DNA of 47,601 bases from Fluviicola sp. (GCA_002733985.1 NVXP01000025.1:5812-53412); one strand, 5' to 3'; positions 1 to 8,192 are shown, counted from the stretch's first letter. The notes: generated from the sequence alone by a model not told the origin. A program made the numbers and translations.

Positions 1-113
1 TTCCCGTCTTCAATAAACAAAGGATAAATTAAGTGCTCAGTTCCTAAATTCGTTTCTGACACCATTCTGCGAATTGCTGATGATCTTCTGTTTCTACGTG
101 GCCTTCTATTCAT
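1..113 (-). CDS. hemB: Porphobilinogen synthase (delta-aminolevulinate dehydratase), N-terminal fragment
   Basis: This ORF is absent from the track because it runs off the left edge. Reading the minus strand from the ATG at 113 gives MNRRPRRNRRSSAIRRMV, then SETNLGTEHLIYPLFIEDG. The arginine-rich start followed by ...LIYPLFxxxG is the hallmark N-terminus of HemB, which condenses two 5-aminolevulinate molecules to porphobilinogen in cytoplasmic haem synthesis. Only about 37 residues are present, so the active-site lysines and metal ligands cannot be inspected. It is divergent from the lipoprotein operon at 206, and a -7-like box lies 18 bp upstream of its start. Confidence 0.88.
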   Translation of the reverse strand, partial: MNRRPRRNRRSSAIRRMVSETNLGTEHLIYPLFIEDG

Positions 114-131
114 GATAAAAATTGATTGAAA

Positions 132-139
132 CAAAGGTA
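132..139 (-). promoter_or_regulatory. Bacteroidota -7 box for hemB
   Basis: The minus strand reads TACCTTTG, an exact match to the Bacteroidota primary-sigma -7 consensus TAnnTTTG, 18 bp upstream of the hemB ATG. I see no clear -33 TTG at the usual spacing. Assignment rests on the motif and its position only. Confidence 0.5.
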
Positions 140-147
140 ACAATTCG

Positions 148-176
148 TTGCGAATATATATTTTTTGCTACTTTAG
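148..176 (+). promoter_or_regulatory. Promoter of the lipoprotein-ABC transporter operon
   Basis: TTG at 148-150, an 18-bp spacer and TACTTTAG at 169-176 fit the TTG-N17-23-TAnnTTTG promoter of Flavobacteria with one mismatch in the -7 box. It ends 29 bp before the ATG at 206 and is the only plausible promoter for the three-gene operon. Confidence 0.5.
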
Positions 177-205
177 CAAGTATTGCCAAATCGTGAACAA
201 AAAGT

Positions 206-1114
206 ATGAAACAAAGCAAAATTCAAACGACTATCTTACCACTTGTTGGAGCCGTGATTATCGCGTGTGGAATAGTTGGATGTTCTGAAGATCCAGAAGT
301 TGATTCGAACATTGTAGACAAAGAAGTATTGGATTTAGACGGATCGTTAAATTCTGTGTTTGACGGGAAAATATTTAGCATCCCTTCTCCCATTCAAACG
401 GCTTATCTTATTCAAGACTTAGATTTAACATTCAATGACTCTATGTTGAATGATGACGGGAACGTTTCGAACTACGTAACCGAATATGCTCAAGCACTAA
501 ACCTTGGTGTTTATGGAGCTGATCTTGGATACGTTTCAATTTACGAAGAGAAAGGCTCTGCAATGCGCTACTTAACTTCGATTAGAAAACTGACAACTAA
601 ACTTGGATTAGAAAAAGCATTTGATTCGGATTTCATTTCGCGCTTTGAAGCGAGTAGTGAAGATCAAGACTCAATGATTCTATTAATGTCCGATGCTTTT
701 GGTCAAGCAGATAACTTTTTGAAAAAATCAGATAGAAAATCTGTTTCGGCATTGGTTTTAGCAGGAGGTTGGATTGAGTCCTTGTATTTCTCTTGTGAAC
801 TTTACGATCAAAAGGCATCAGAAAAAATGCTTCGTCGTATTGGTGAACAAAGGCAAACATTGAGTACGTTGATTGATCTTCTTACTGAATACAACAAAGG
901 ACAGAAAAATGATGTGCTCATTGTTGATTTAAAAGGGTTGATGAGTTCTTTCGAGAAAATTGAACTGAACTACGAATACGAAGCACCTGAAACAAATGAA
1001 AAGGAGCGAATTACAACATTGAGACACCGCTTGACCGTAAAGGTTACGGATGCTGTCTTGAATGAAATTCGTTTGAAGATTACTTCTATCAGAAATAACA
1101 TTATCAAAGCATGA
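206..1114 (+). CDS. Uncharacterised lipoprotein, first gene of ABC transporter operon
   Basis: A 302-residue protein with a type II signal peptide: basic start, hydrophobic stretch to about residue 25, then GIVGC with the lipid-accepting Cys at 26, followed by SEDPEVDS. The acidic residues just after Cys resemble the Bacteroidota lipoprotein export signal, which would place it on the surface or in the outer membrane. The rest is helical and charged with no catalytic motif I recognise. The stop overlaps the next start (ATGA), so translation is probably coupled to the secreted protein and the ABC transporter downstream. A role with that transporter is inferred from context only. Confidence 0.8.
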   Translation: MKQSKIQTTILPLVGAVIIACGIVGCSEDPEVDSNIVDKEVLDLDGSLNSVFDGKIFSIPSPIQTAYLIQDLDLTFNDSMLNDDGNVSNYVTEYAQALNLGVYGADLGYVSIYEEKGSAMRYLTSIRKLTTKLGLEKAFDSDFISRFEASSEDQDSMILLMSDAFGQADNFLKKSDRKSVSALVLAGGWIESLYFSCELYDQKASEKMLRRIGEQRQTLSTLIDLLTEYNKGQKNDVLIVDLKGLMSSFEKIELNYEYEAPETNEKERITTLRHRLTVKVTDAVLNEIRLKITSIRNNIIKA

Positions 1115-1530
1115 TTCGAATAAAAGGAATATTACTAATCACATTTGGACTTTTTACTCTTGGAGCATTTGCTCAAGATTGTGATGGTGTTGTGAGAGAA
1201 TGCCAGCGTTTGCTTACAAAAGGAGACTTTATCTCTGATGGTCAAGTTTACACGGCCTTTTTGGATCGCGAAAGAGCTGAATTCAAAACAACATTGTACG
1301 GAGGAACAACATATCGCATAGCGGCTTCAGCAGGAACGAAAGATGATTTCGTATTGTTTTCGATCAAAGATCCTGAAGGACATACATTGTTTTCAAACCG
1401 CAACTATAAGAATGCTCCATACTGGGACTTTAGAGTGGAAGAAACAATTCCAGTTGTAATCGAAACTGAACTTGACCTTGACTTGAAAACTTCGGGTTGT
1501 GTTGTTATGATGATCGGCTTCAAGCGATAA
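1111..1530 (+). CDS. Small secreted protein of unknown function
   Basis: A 139-residue protein that overlaps the preceding lipoprotein by 4 bp. The N-terminus (MIRIKGILLITFGLFTLGAFAQ) is a classic Sec signal peptide with likely cleavage after AFA or AFAQ. The mature part is about 117 residues, predominantly beta by eye, with three cysteines (DCDG, RECQ, SGCVV). It slightly resembles small pre-peptidase or beta-sandwich domains, but I cannot assign a family. The gap to the ABC gene is 22 bp, so the three genes form one operon. Confidence 0.75.
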   Translation: MIRIKGILLITFGLFTLGAFAQDCDGVVRECQRLLTKGDFISDGQVYTAFLDRERAEFKTTLYGGTTYRIAASAGTKDDFVLFSIKDPEGHTLFSNRNYKNAPYWDFRVEETIPVVIETELDLDLKTSGCVVMMIGFKR

Positions 1531-1552
1531 ACTTTTCTACATATTGAATTGA

Positions 1553-4500
1553 ATGAGTGAACGTATTCTTCGTGCATTGATGCAGCTTTTTGCAATTATC
1601 GCGAAGGTTGATGAAGTACAACAAGATGATGCCGATGATACTGACATCGCTCCTACAATACGAAGTACAAAGGGAATCAAGATCATTGAAAGTTTCCTTA
1701 AATCTGAATTAAGTTCATCTGACGTCAATAAGTACCTCTCAATTTTTGAGAATTTCCTTAACGAAACTCGTGGCCGCCTTTTCTCGAAAAAGGGTGGAAA
1801 TAAACGAACGTCGCTTCAAGCCGTAAAAGTTCTCCGGATTTGTTCCCAAGTAAATGAAGAATTGACACAACGTCAAAAGATGATTGTGCTTGTTCGGATT
1901 TTAGAGTTCATTAATTCGGATAATCAACAAACGGAAAAAGAACAAGATTTTGTTCGTACAGTTGCAGACTCCTTTAACATTAGTAATAAAGAATATACTG
2001 TTCTTCATCAACTTACCGCAGCAAAAGGAGAAACTCTAATAGACAACGACGGTCACTTTTATTATGTCCCAGGAGCATACTATGAGATGGAAGAAGCTCA
2101 AACATCAGTCGTTGATGGTTTGGATGCTCCAATTCACGTAGTAAATATTGAAAGTGTCAACACGATGTTTTTTCGATATTATGGGACAGACGAATTAATC
2201 ATTAACGGTCAAATTGTTTCTATCGACAAAACATACTTGTTTAACATTGGTTCAACAGTTCGTACATCAAAGAGCAATCAAATATACTATAGTGACCTTG
2301 TTGCAAAGATTACTCATTTCGATATCAGCGAGGAGTTAACATTTACAGCACGAAATATTCTTCATTCCTTTGGAGGCGATCAAATTGCTATCCGACGTTT
2401 GAGTTTCTCTACAAATTCCGGGAAAATGATCGGAATCATGGGTGGTTCTGGTGCAGGGAAGACAACTTTGATGAATATCTTCAATGGAAAAATGAAACCG
2501 ACCTATGGTACCGTTCAAATTAACGGTATTGATCTTCACGAGGATTCAAGCCAACTTCAAGGACTTATTGGAAATGTTAGCCAAAGTGACCTACTGATTG
2601 AGGAGTTGACTGTTTTTGAGAATTTATACTTCGCTGCTCGATTATCAATGGGCGGAGAAAATGGCGCACAAATCACGCATAAAGTTGTTCGATTATTGAC
2701 AACAATTGGGTTGTATGAGGCGAAAGATCTTCGTGTTGGATCGCCCTTACAGAAGGTGATTTCCGGTGGGCAGAGAAAGCGCTTGAACATTGCACTAGAA
2801 CTGATTCGAAATCCTCAGATATTATTTGTTGATGAACCAACTTCTGGGCTATCTAGTAAAGATTCAGAAAACATCATGGATTTATTGAAGGAGTTGTCAC
2901 TTCGCGGAACGCTTGTTTTCGTTGTGATTCACCAACCTTCATCTACCATATTCAAATTATTCGATCGACTCTTGATTATGGATCAAGGCGGTCATTTAGT
3001 ATACGATGGGATTCCATTAAATGCATTGGTTCATTTTAAAACACATTCGTATCAAGGGAATGCTTACGAGCGTGAATGTAGTTTATGTGGAAATGTCAAC
3101 CCTGAACAAATTTTCAATTTGATTGATCGAAAGATTGTCGATGAATTCGGAATTGAAACTCCGGTTAGAAAAAAGTCTGCAGAAGATTGGCACCTACTCT
3201 ATCATACGAATAAGGAGGATTCAATTGTCAATCAATATACAGATCAACCTGAAATCAGCACAAAATTACCAACTAGGCTACAGCAGTTCTTAAGTTATAT
3301 AACGAGGGATTTCCTCAGTAAGATAGCGAACAAGCAATATTTGATCATCAACGGATTGATTTCACCAGTTTTGGCTTTGGTTCTGTCATTCTTCACAAAG
3401 TACTTTGCTAACAATAAGGGACACTCAGAATACTCCTTCTTTACAAATGAGAATATTCCCCAGTATATATTTATCAGTGTAATTGTCTCCATCTTTATCG
3501 GGCTTGTAATTGCCGCAGAAGAAATACACAGGGACAAGAAAATCCTTGAGCGAGAGCGCTTTTTAAATCTTTCAAAGAACAGTTATCTTTTCTCGAAGAT
3601 GATTATCCTTTTTTCAATTTCGGCCATTCAATCCTTTATTTTCGTCATCATTGCGAATTCGATTCTGGAGATTCAAGGAATGTACTTTGATTATTGGCTC
3701 ATCCTATTCTCTACTTCATGTCTTGCGAATCTCGCAGGATTAAATATTTCCAGTGCATTTAACTCAGCCAAAGTAATTTATATCATTGTTCCATTAGTTG
3801 TTATTCCACAACTATTGTTCAGTGGCGTAATTGTCAAATTTGATAAGCTTCACCCTTCTTTATCCAACGCAACTAAAGTTCCATGGATTGGAAACGTAAT
3901 GGTTTCGCGTTGGTCTTATGAGGCATTGGCAGTTGAACAAGCAAGCAACAATCCCTTGGATACATTTTATTTTGATGCGCACGTTCGACAGAGTTCTGCA
4001 AAATGGAAAAAGGATTACTGGCTTCCAGAGGTTAAGCGCAACATGCGTTTACTTTATGATAGTAAAAACACGGACAAAGATGAAATTCAATTTTCTCGTG
4101 ACTTAGTATATAATGAAATGGAGCGCGAAATCAGTTCTTGGTATCAGCTTTCCTGTGATGATTGTCTCGAATCGATTAAAATTGGAGAAACAGAAAGTGA
4201 TTTCAAAGAAGTAATTAAGTACCTGGATATATTAGAAGCCACTTGGCGTGTGAAAGTGAATAAGCACAGCGATGTTATTCAGCAAATTATTGAGGAAATC
4301 GGCAAGGAAGAATTCATTCAACTTCGAGACAAATACACAAATGAGAGTTTGATGAATTTGGTTATGAACAAGATGGAAAACAATAAAATGATCATCAATA
4401 ACGGTAGGATTTACCAAAACGATGAACCAATTTATAATATTCCTAGCAAAGAATCATCGTTCTTTTCAGCACATTTCTATGCGCCTAAAAAGTTCTTCTT

Positions 4501-4666
4501 TGGATACTTAGTTGATACCTACTGGATCAATTTAGCAATTATCTGGTTCATTGCATTCGGCATGTATATCGTGCTCTACTTTGATTGGTTGCGTAAGTTC
4601 ATTGAGTTCACTCAGAAAATATTTGGTAAACTTCGTCGCAATAAAAAATCCAATTTCGCAGATTAA
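1553..4666 (+). CDS. ABCG-type ABC transporter (ATPase-permease fusion) with TerB-like and FHA-like N-terminal regions
   Basis: A 1037-residue half-transporter in one chain. Residues ~1-140 are helical and TerB-like. Residues ~150-265 are beta-rich, FHA-like (…DELIINGQIV… spacing). The ATPase follows with Walker A GGSGAGKTT at 297-305, signature ISGGQRKRLN at ~403-412 and Walker B LFVDEPTSGL at ~424. ISGGQRKR with EPTSGLS is the ABCG/White signature. An ABC2-type membrane domain of about five helices spans ~590-780, followed by a long soluble segment and a final helix near the C-terminus. A CSLCGN cysteine pair sits between ATPase and membrane domain. The order resembles mycobacterial Rv1747 (FHA-ATPase-permease). 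The substrate is unknown. The neighbouring lipoprotein and secreted protein suggest envelope export. Confidence 0.88.
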   Translation: MSERILRALMQLFAIIAKVDEVQQDDADDTDIAPTIRSTKGIKIIESFLKSELSSSDVNKYLSIFENFLNETRGRLFSKKGGNKRTSLQAVKVLRICSQVNEELTQRQKMIVLVRILEFINSDNQQTEKEQDFVRTVADSFNISNKEYTVLHQLTAAKGETLIDNDGHFYYVPGAYYEMEEAQTSVVDGLDAPIHVVNIESVNTMFFRYYGTDELIINGQIVSIDKTYLFNIGSTVRTSKSNQIYYSDLVAKITHFDISEELTFTARNILHSFGGDQIAIRRLSFSTNSGKMIGIMGGSGAGKTTLMNIFNGKMKPTYGTVQINGIDLHEDSSQLQGLIGNVSQSDLLIEELTVFENLYFAARLSMGGENGAQITHKVVRLLTTIGLYEAKDLRVGSPLQKVISGGQRKRLNIALELIRNPQILFVDEPTSGLSSKDSENIMDLLKELSLRGTLVFVVIHQPSSTIFKLFDRLLIMDQGGHLVYDGIPLNALVHFKTHSYQGNAYERECSLCGNVNPEQIFNLIDRKIVDEFGIETPVRKKSAEDWHLLYHTNKEDSIVNQYTDQPEISTKLPTRLQQFLSYITRDFLSKIANKQYLIINGLISPVLALVLSFFTKYFANNKGHSEYSFFTNENIPQYIFISVIVSIFIGLVIAAEEIHRDKKILERERFLNLSKNSYLFSKMIILFSISAIQSFIFVIIANSILEIQGMYFDYWLILFSTSCLANLAGLNISSAFNSAKVIYIIVPLVVIPQLLFSGVIVKFDKLHPSLSNATKVPWIGNVMVSRWSYEALAVEQASNNPLDTFYFDAHVRQSSAKWKKDYWLPEVKRNMRLLYDSKNTDKDEIQFSRDLVYNEMEREISSWYQLSCDDCLESIKIGETESDFKEVIKYLDILEATWRVKVNKHSDVIQQIIEEIGKEEFIQLRDKYTNESLMNLVMNKMENNKMIINNGRIYQNDEPIYNIPSKESSFFSAHFYAPKKFFFGYLVDTYWINLAIIWFIAFGMYIVLYFDWLRKFIEFTQKIFGKLRRNKKSNFAD

Positions 4667-4680
4667 GCAAAATTGGATTT
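4646..4680 (-). terminator. Terminator of fabG, overlapping the 3' end of the ABC gene
   Basis: A perfect 11-bp stem (AAATCCAATTT / AAATTGGATTT) with a 13-nt loop that contains the ABC gene stop codon. Read on the minus strand it is followed by TTTTTTA, so it works best as the fabG terminator. On the plus strand the tail is weaker (CTTG), but it may also stop the ABC operon. It is shared between convergent genes. Confidence 0.75.
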
Positions 4681-4700
4681 CTTGAATATGTTATTTTCGA

Positions 4701-5447
4701 TTACATCAACATTCCACCACAAACATTGATTGTTTGTCCTGTAATATATGCTGACATATCTGAAGCTAAGAATACAGTCAAATCTGCAACATCTTTTGGT
4801 GTTCCTCCTCGTTTAAGCGGAATTGAAGCTCTCCATTCTTCCACGACCTTTTGATCCAACGTTTCCGTCATTTCAGTTTCAATGAATCCTGGAGCGATTG
4901 CATTACAACGAATGTTACGCGATCCTAATTCCTGAGCAACAGATTTAGAGAATCCAATTAATCCTGCTTTTGAAGCTGCGTAGTTTGCTTGTCCAGCATT
5001 TCCACTTACTCCAACAACAGATGACATGTTAATAATAGAACCTTTACGTGCTTTAAGCATTGGACGTAGAACCGCCTTCGTCAAGTTAAATGCCGATTTC
5101 AAATTAGTATCGATCACGTCATCCCATTGTTGCTCTGACATACGCATAAGTAGAGTGTCACGTGTAATTCCTGCATTATTCACCAAGACATCTACAGTTC
5201 CGAATTCTTCAATAACCGCATCTACAAGTGCTTGTGCATCATCAAATTTAGAAGCATCTGATTTAAATCCTTTTGCTACACCACCTTTCGCAGACAATTC
5301 AGCTTCTAGAGCGTTTGCTTTTTCTTCTGAAGAAAGATACGTAAAAGCGACTTTCGCACCTTGAGCTACACATGCTTCAGCGATAGACTTTCCAATACCA
5401 CGTGATGCTCCAGTGATAATGACAACCTTATTTTCAAGTAAATTCAT
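4701..5447 (-). CDS. fabG: 3-oxoacyl-[acyl-carrier-protein] reductase
   Basis: A 248-residue classical short-chain dehydrogenase/reductase that uses NADPH to reduce 3-oxoacyl-ACP in type II fatty acid synthesis. Visible are the cofactor loop GASRGIG at 13-19, NNAG at 90-93, and the catalytic set N115, S143, Y156 and K160 (YAASK). The C-terminal ITGQTINVCGGMLM is typical of FabG. Length and motifs match FabG closely. Other fab genes are not adjacent, so a specialised SDR is possible but less likely. A promoter lies immediately upstream and implies a very short leader. Confidence 0.93.
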   Translation of the reverse strand: MNLLENKVVIITGASRGIGKSIAEACVAQGAKVAFTYLSSEEKANALEAELSAKGGVAKGFKSDASKFDDAQALVDAVIEEFGTVDVLVNNAGITRDTLLMRMSEQQWDDVIDTNLKSAFNLTKAVLRPMLKARKGSIINMSSVVGVSGNAGQANYAASKAGLIGFSKSVAQELGSRNIRCNAIAPGFIETEMTETLDQKVVEEWRASIPLKRGGTPKDVADLTVFLASDMSAYITGQTINVCGGMLM

Positions 5448-5462
5448 TTAGTTCCTTTTTGG

Positions 5463-5489
5463 CAAATATAATGAAACTCCCGTTCCCAA
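5463..5489 (-). promoter_or_regulatory. Promoter of fabG with very short leader
   Basis: On the minus strand TTG (5489-5487), a 16-bp spacer and TATATTTG (5470-5463) give a near-consensus Bacteroidota promoter, with the spacer one short of the usual 17-23. The -7 box ends 15 bp before the fabG ATG, so the mRNA leader would be only about 8-10 nt. Confidence 0.6.
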
Positions 5490-5736
5490 ATAGAAGGAAA
5501 GTCCTGTTTCAAAATCTTGATGCACATACATCGGTATGTTTGTATAAATGAGGTATTTGATTTTGAATTGTAAACATACTTACCATATCCGATAGTAATC
5601 CGTTCATTTTATCGATGAATACCGTAAAAGGTTCGACGAAACCCGTGTTTTATTCATTAAAGACTTAAAACGCACTAACACATTGATACTATACGTACCT
5701 TGTAACAGGTTTAGTTGTAAAAGGTAGGTTAGGTAT

Positions 5737-5772
5737 GAAAGCAGTAGATATTTTCTACTGCTTTCCCTTTTT
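5737..5772 (+). terminator. Orphan Rho-independent terminator
   Basis: A perfect 12-bp stem GAAAGCAGTAGA / TCTACTGCTTTC with a 5-nt loop, followed by CCTTTTTA on the plus strand. The minus-strand side has no T tract (ATACCTAACC), so it terminates plus-strand transcription, yet both flanking genes are on the minus strand. Confidence 0.75.
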
Positions 5773-5793
5773 ATAGAATATCAAATGAGTTAT

Positions 5794-7554
5794 CTAGTTG
5801 AAGAAACTCCACGTTAAACCAATTCTAATTCGCTGACCAGCAATAGGGTAATCAGTATATTCCGAAATATTTTTTGCATTCCAGAAGTAACCAATGTTTT
5901 CATACCGAACGAAAAATCTGAACGTACTGATCTCAATTGTTGTAAAGAAATGTGCGTTTGCCATTCCTTTAGTCAAAACAGGATCTTGATTCCAAGTGTA
6001 TGCATCCATAGATGGAGTAAAGCCTCTAGGTTGGTACGCTGAAGTATATGAACCATCTAAACCAATCAACAACAAGAGTTTCTTTGCTTTAAACACGGTT
6101 GATTTATAGTACACCCGTGCATAAGTTTGAATTTGAGGTAAATATGTATTTGGCTCGATTGAATAGATCACCCTTGGGTGGAAATGAAATTTGCCTACTT
6201 GAAACTGTCCGAATGCACCAATTTGCAAAGCATTCAATGATCCAGTTTGATTCCACATCGTATCCTCGAAAATATATGCATCCCGAATGGACAAGGAATT
6301 AACCGATGCCCCTACTAAAATAGAATCGCCTTTAATTTTATAGGCTGCCGTCCCTCCTAGCATCAATCGATTCTCTAACTTAATCTCATCGAGTTTGTAC
6401 GCGTAATTATTACCAAAATAGCTTCTTTGAAATGGTATTGGAGCGATCCGATCAATCGAAAGGTTTCCAGAAACATTCCATTTCAAATGATTGTAGTGAA
6501 CACTTGCCTTCTCACTCATTGCCCCAAATCCACCAACGATATTCTGTTTGAATTTATTCCGAAGTAACAAGCGACCGAAATTCCAGCGTAAATTTGATTC
6601 GATATCAATTTCTGTTGTGTCGAAATCGTTTCCTAGGTTCAAGTTTGACCAGTACGTGTGTCCAATTTGAAAATCGATGTATTTATTTTGGCTAACGAAA
6701 AATGCGCCAGCAGAGTTTTGAATTCTTGCTAGGTTCAATCGGTCGTAAGTTGTAATGGAATCAATGTTGATCAGGTCATAAATCCCATACAGCGTATCAA
6801 GTTCGTGATATGCTCGGTATTTAATGTCGTATTGATGGCGTGTAAGCAATCCAAAACGATTAATGGACTCAGAGTTCAGATGAAAGTAGTTCGTTAGTGT
6901 AGCATTCGCGTATGTGTTTTTTGCGGCTGCATTTGATTTCCAAACAGGCGAAAAAGCCAGCCCGAAGGTTTCAATTAGCGTGTCTTTTATTACTGATCCA
7001 TTACCGTCAAGTGTATCTGCGATTCTTCCGCCATTGTGATCAAGAGAATCGGTATAATAAGCTCCAGTCAACTTGAGTGTATACCAACTTGATTTCCATT
7101 CTAGATTCAAGTTGACACGGCTCGAGCTGAACGTTGAACTTCGTAAATATCCATTTCCGATATTTCTAGCGTAATCAATATTTAATACCAGGCTATCAGT
7201 GAATGATTGAACGTATTGTGCTCGAATGAACTGAGTTCCTTGTCCACCGAAAGAATAAGAAAATCCAATGAATGGTAATGCTGAAAACTTAAGTGGCTGA
7301 TTCGGTATTGTTTGATTAAAGCGAAGTCCACCGAAGTCATTGTTCAAGCGATTAAGTGAAAATCCTTCAGCGCTCATGATTCCAATTCCTCCATCAAATG
7401 TAGTTGGAAGAGTTCCGGATAAAGCATCTGTTGAATCGACAGAGCCCAACATACGATGATTGTAGGATAGCGTATCATATTCGTATGTATACTGTCCAAA
7501 TGAAGAGCTCCAGAAGGCTAAAAAGAATACAATTAGAAGTTGCTTATTCATCAT
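5794..7554 (-). CDS. Putative outer-membrane beta-barrel porin (Porin_10-like)
   Basis: The track ORF starts at 7584, but that start lies inside the rpsT terminator. The ATG pair at 7554/7551 begins a proper signal peptide (MNKQLLIVFFLAFWSSSFGQ) and is preferred. The mature ~565 residues alternate polar and aromatic residues throughout, with many Tyr/Asn-rich strands, and end in RIRIGLTWSFFN, a terminal-Phe barrel signature recognised by BAM. This matches the Bacteroidota putative porin family (Porin_10). No plug domain or TonB box is seen, so it is not a TonB-dependent receptor. The substrate is unknown. Confidence 0.8.
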   Translation of the reverse strand: MMNKQLLIVFFLAFWSSSFGQYTYEYDTLSYNHRMLGSVDSTDALSGTLPTTFDGGIGIMSAEGFSLNRLNNDFGGLRFNQTIPNQPLKFSALPFIGFSYSFGGQGTQFIRAQYVQSFTDSLVLNIDYARNIGNGYLRSSTFSSSRVNLNLEWKSSWYTLKLTGAYYTDSLDHNGGRIADTLDGNGSVIKDTLIETFGLAFSPVWKSNAAAKNTYANATLTNYFHLNSESINRFGLLTRHQYDIKYRAYHELDTLYGIYDLINIDSITTYDRLNLARIQNSAGAFFVSQNKYIDFQIGHTYWSNLNLGNDFDTTEIDIESNLRWNFGRLLLRNKFKQNIVGGFGAMSEKASVHYNHLKWNVSGNLSIDRIAPIPFQRSYFGNNYAYKLDEIKLENRLMLGGTAAYKIKGDSILVGASVNSLSIRDAYIFEDTMWNQTGSLNALQIGAFGQFQVGKFHFHPRVIYSIEPNTYLPQIQTYARVYYKSTVFKAKKLLLLIGLDGSYTSAYQPRGFTPSMDAYTWNQDPVLTKGMANAHFFTTIEISTFRFFVRYENIGYFWNAKNISEYTDYPIAGQRIRIGLTWSFFN

Positions 7555-7567
7555 TGAAAGTAAAGTT

Positions 7568-7610
7568 AAAAAAAAAGGACGCAACCGATATGAATCGGAG
7601 CGTCCTTTTA
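7568..7610 (-). terminator. Terminator of the tRNA-Glu/rpsT unit
   Basis: On the minus strand AAAAGGACGC, an inner CCGAT-tcat-ATCGG hairpin and GCGTCCTTTT are followed by a long T run. It is a strong intrinsic terminator 23 bp after rpsT. It also separates rpsT from the porin gene and argues against the upstream porin start. Confidence 0.9.
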
Positions 7611-7632
7611 ACTTCTTTCGAAATTGGTCGAA

Positions 7633-7884
7633 TTATAAGTTATTCACCTTCACTTGCAAACCTGATTTCAAGTTAGCAGCTTTATTTTTGTGGATAACGT
7701 TTCTTTTCGCCAATTTATCAATCATACCGAAAACAGAAGGGATCATTTTTGTAGCTTCCCCTTTATCTTCAACATCACGAAGAACGCGAATAGCATTACG
7801 TGTTGTTTTGTGTTGGTACTTGTTACGTAGTCTCTTCGTTTCGTTTGAACGAATTCTTTTTAATGCTGACTTATGATTCGCCAT
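7633..7884 (-). CDS. rpsT: 30S ribosomal protein S20
   Basis: An 83-residue, highly basic, helical protein beginning [15 protein letters not shown] and containing [10 protein letters not shown] near the C-terminus, both diagnostic of S20, which binds 16S rRNA during 30S assembly. Length is typical. It starts 39 bp after the second tRNA-Glu through an A/T-only spacer with no promoter, so it is probably co-transcribed with the tRNAs and ended by the terminator just downstream. Confidence 0.97.
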   Translation of the reverse strand: MANHKSALKRIRSNETKRLRNKYQHKTTRNAIRVLRDVEDKGEATKMIPSVFGMIDKLAKRNVIHKNKAANLKSGLQVKVNNL

Positions 7885-7923
7885 TTTTTTCTTTTTTTAT
7901 TTTCTTTTTTACTCTAACTACTG

Positions 7924-7995
7924 TAGCCCATAGGAGAATCGAACTCCTGTTTCCAGGATGAAAACCTGGCGTCCTAACCACTAGACGAATGGGCC
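7924..7995 (-). tRNA. tRNA-Glu (TTC), promoter-distal copy
   Basis: A 72-nt cloverleaf on the minus strand: acceptor GGCCCAT/ATGGGCT, D arm with TCTAGTGGTTAGGA, anticodon stem CCAGG/CCTGG enclosing TTTTCAT (anticodon TTC), and T arm AGGAGTTCGATTCTCCT. No CCA is encoded (the 3' flank is ACAG). It is identical over 72 nt to the copy at 8021-8092. Confidence 0.96.
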
Positions 7996-8017
7996 CTAAT
8001 TGATACTGCTACCAACT

Positions 8018-8092
8018 TGGTAGCCCATAGGAGAATCGAACTCCTGTTTCCAGGATGAAAACCTGGCGTCCTAACCACTAGACGAATGGGCC
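8018..8092 (-). tRNA. tRNA-Glu (TTC), promoter-proximal copy
   Basis: Same 72-nt sequence as the neighbouring copy, including anticodon TTC. Here the three bases after the discriminator A read CCA, so the 3' end appears genomically encoded. This may be chance, since the sister copy lacks it. The two copies are 22-25 bp apart. Confidence 0.96.
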
Positions 8093-8142
8093 AACTAAAA
8101 TTTCAACTTCCCGTTATCCGATTTTATTCGTTTTTGGGAGTG

Positions 8143-8173
8143 CAAATATATGTTGAATTTCTTTAATCATCAA
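8143..8173 (-). promoter_or_regulatory. Promoter of the tRNA-Glu/rpsT unit
   Basis: The minus strand carries TTG (8173-8171), a 20-bp spacer and TATATTTG (8150-8143), an exact fit to the Bacteroidota consensus TTG-N17-23-TAnnTTTG. Transcription would start near 8137, about 45 nt before the first tRNA. It is the best promoter in the window. Confidence 0.75.
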
Positions 8174-8192
8174 CAAGGATTGCATTTATTTT

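Larger units (their letters stand above)
5448..5793. other. 346-bp gene-free interval with orphan terminator
   Basis: No convincing coding gene lies here. The fabG promoter is at the left end. A plus-strand terminator is at the right end although no plus-strand gene precedes it. A TATGTTTG box at 5535-5542 could start a roughly 225-nt plus-strand RNA. Open frames are only 26 codons (5471) and 17 codons (5615). A small regulatory RNA is possible; see findings. Confidence 0.5.

Noticed and set aside
5471-5551. 26-codon plus-strand ORF (MKLPFPNRRKVLF…) in the fabG-porin gap
   Set aside because: Too short, no supporting context, overlaps the fabG promoter. Kept only as part of the intergenic description.
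7924-8092. Tandem direct repeat of ~97-bp period
   Set aside because: Explained entirely by two identical tRNA-Glu genes; the spacers differ.
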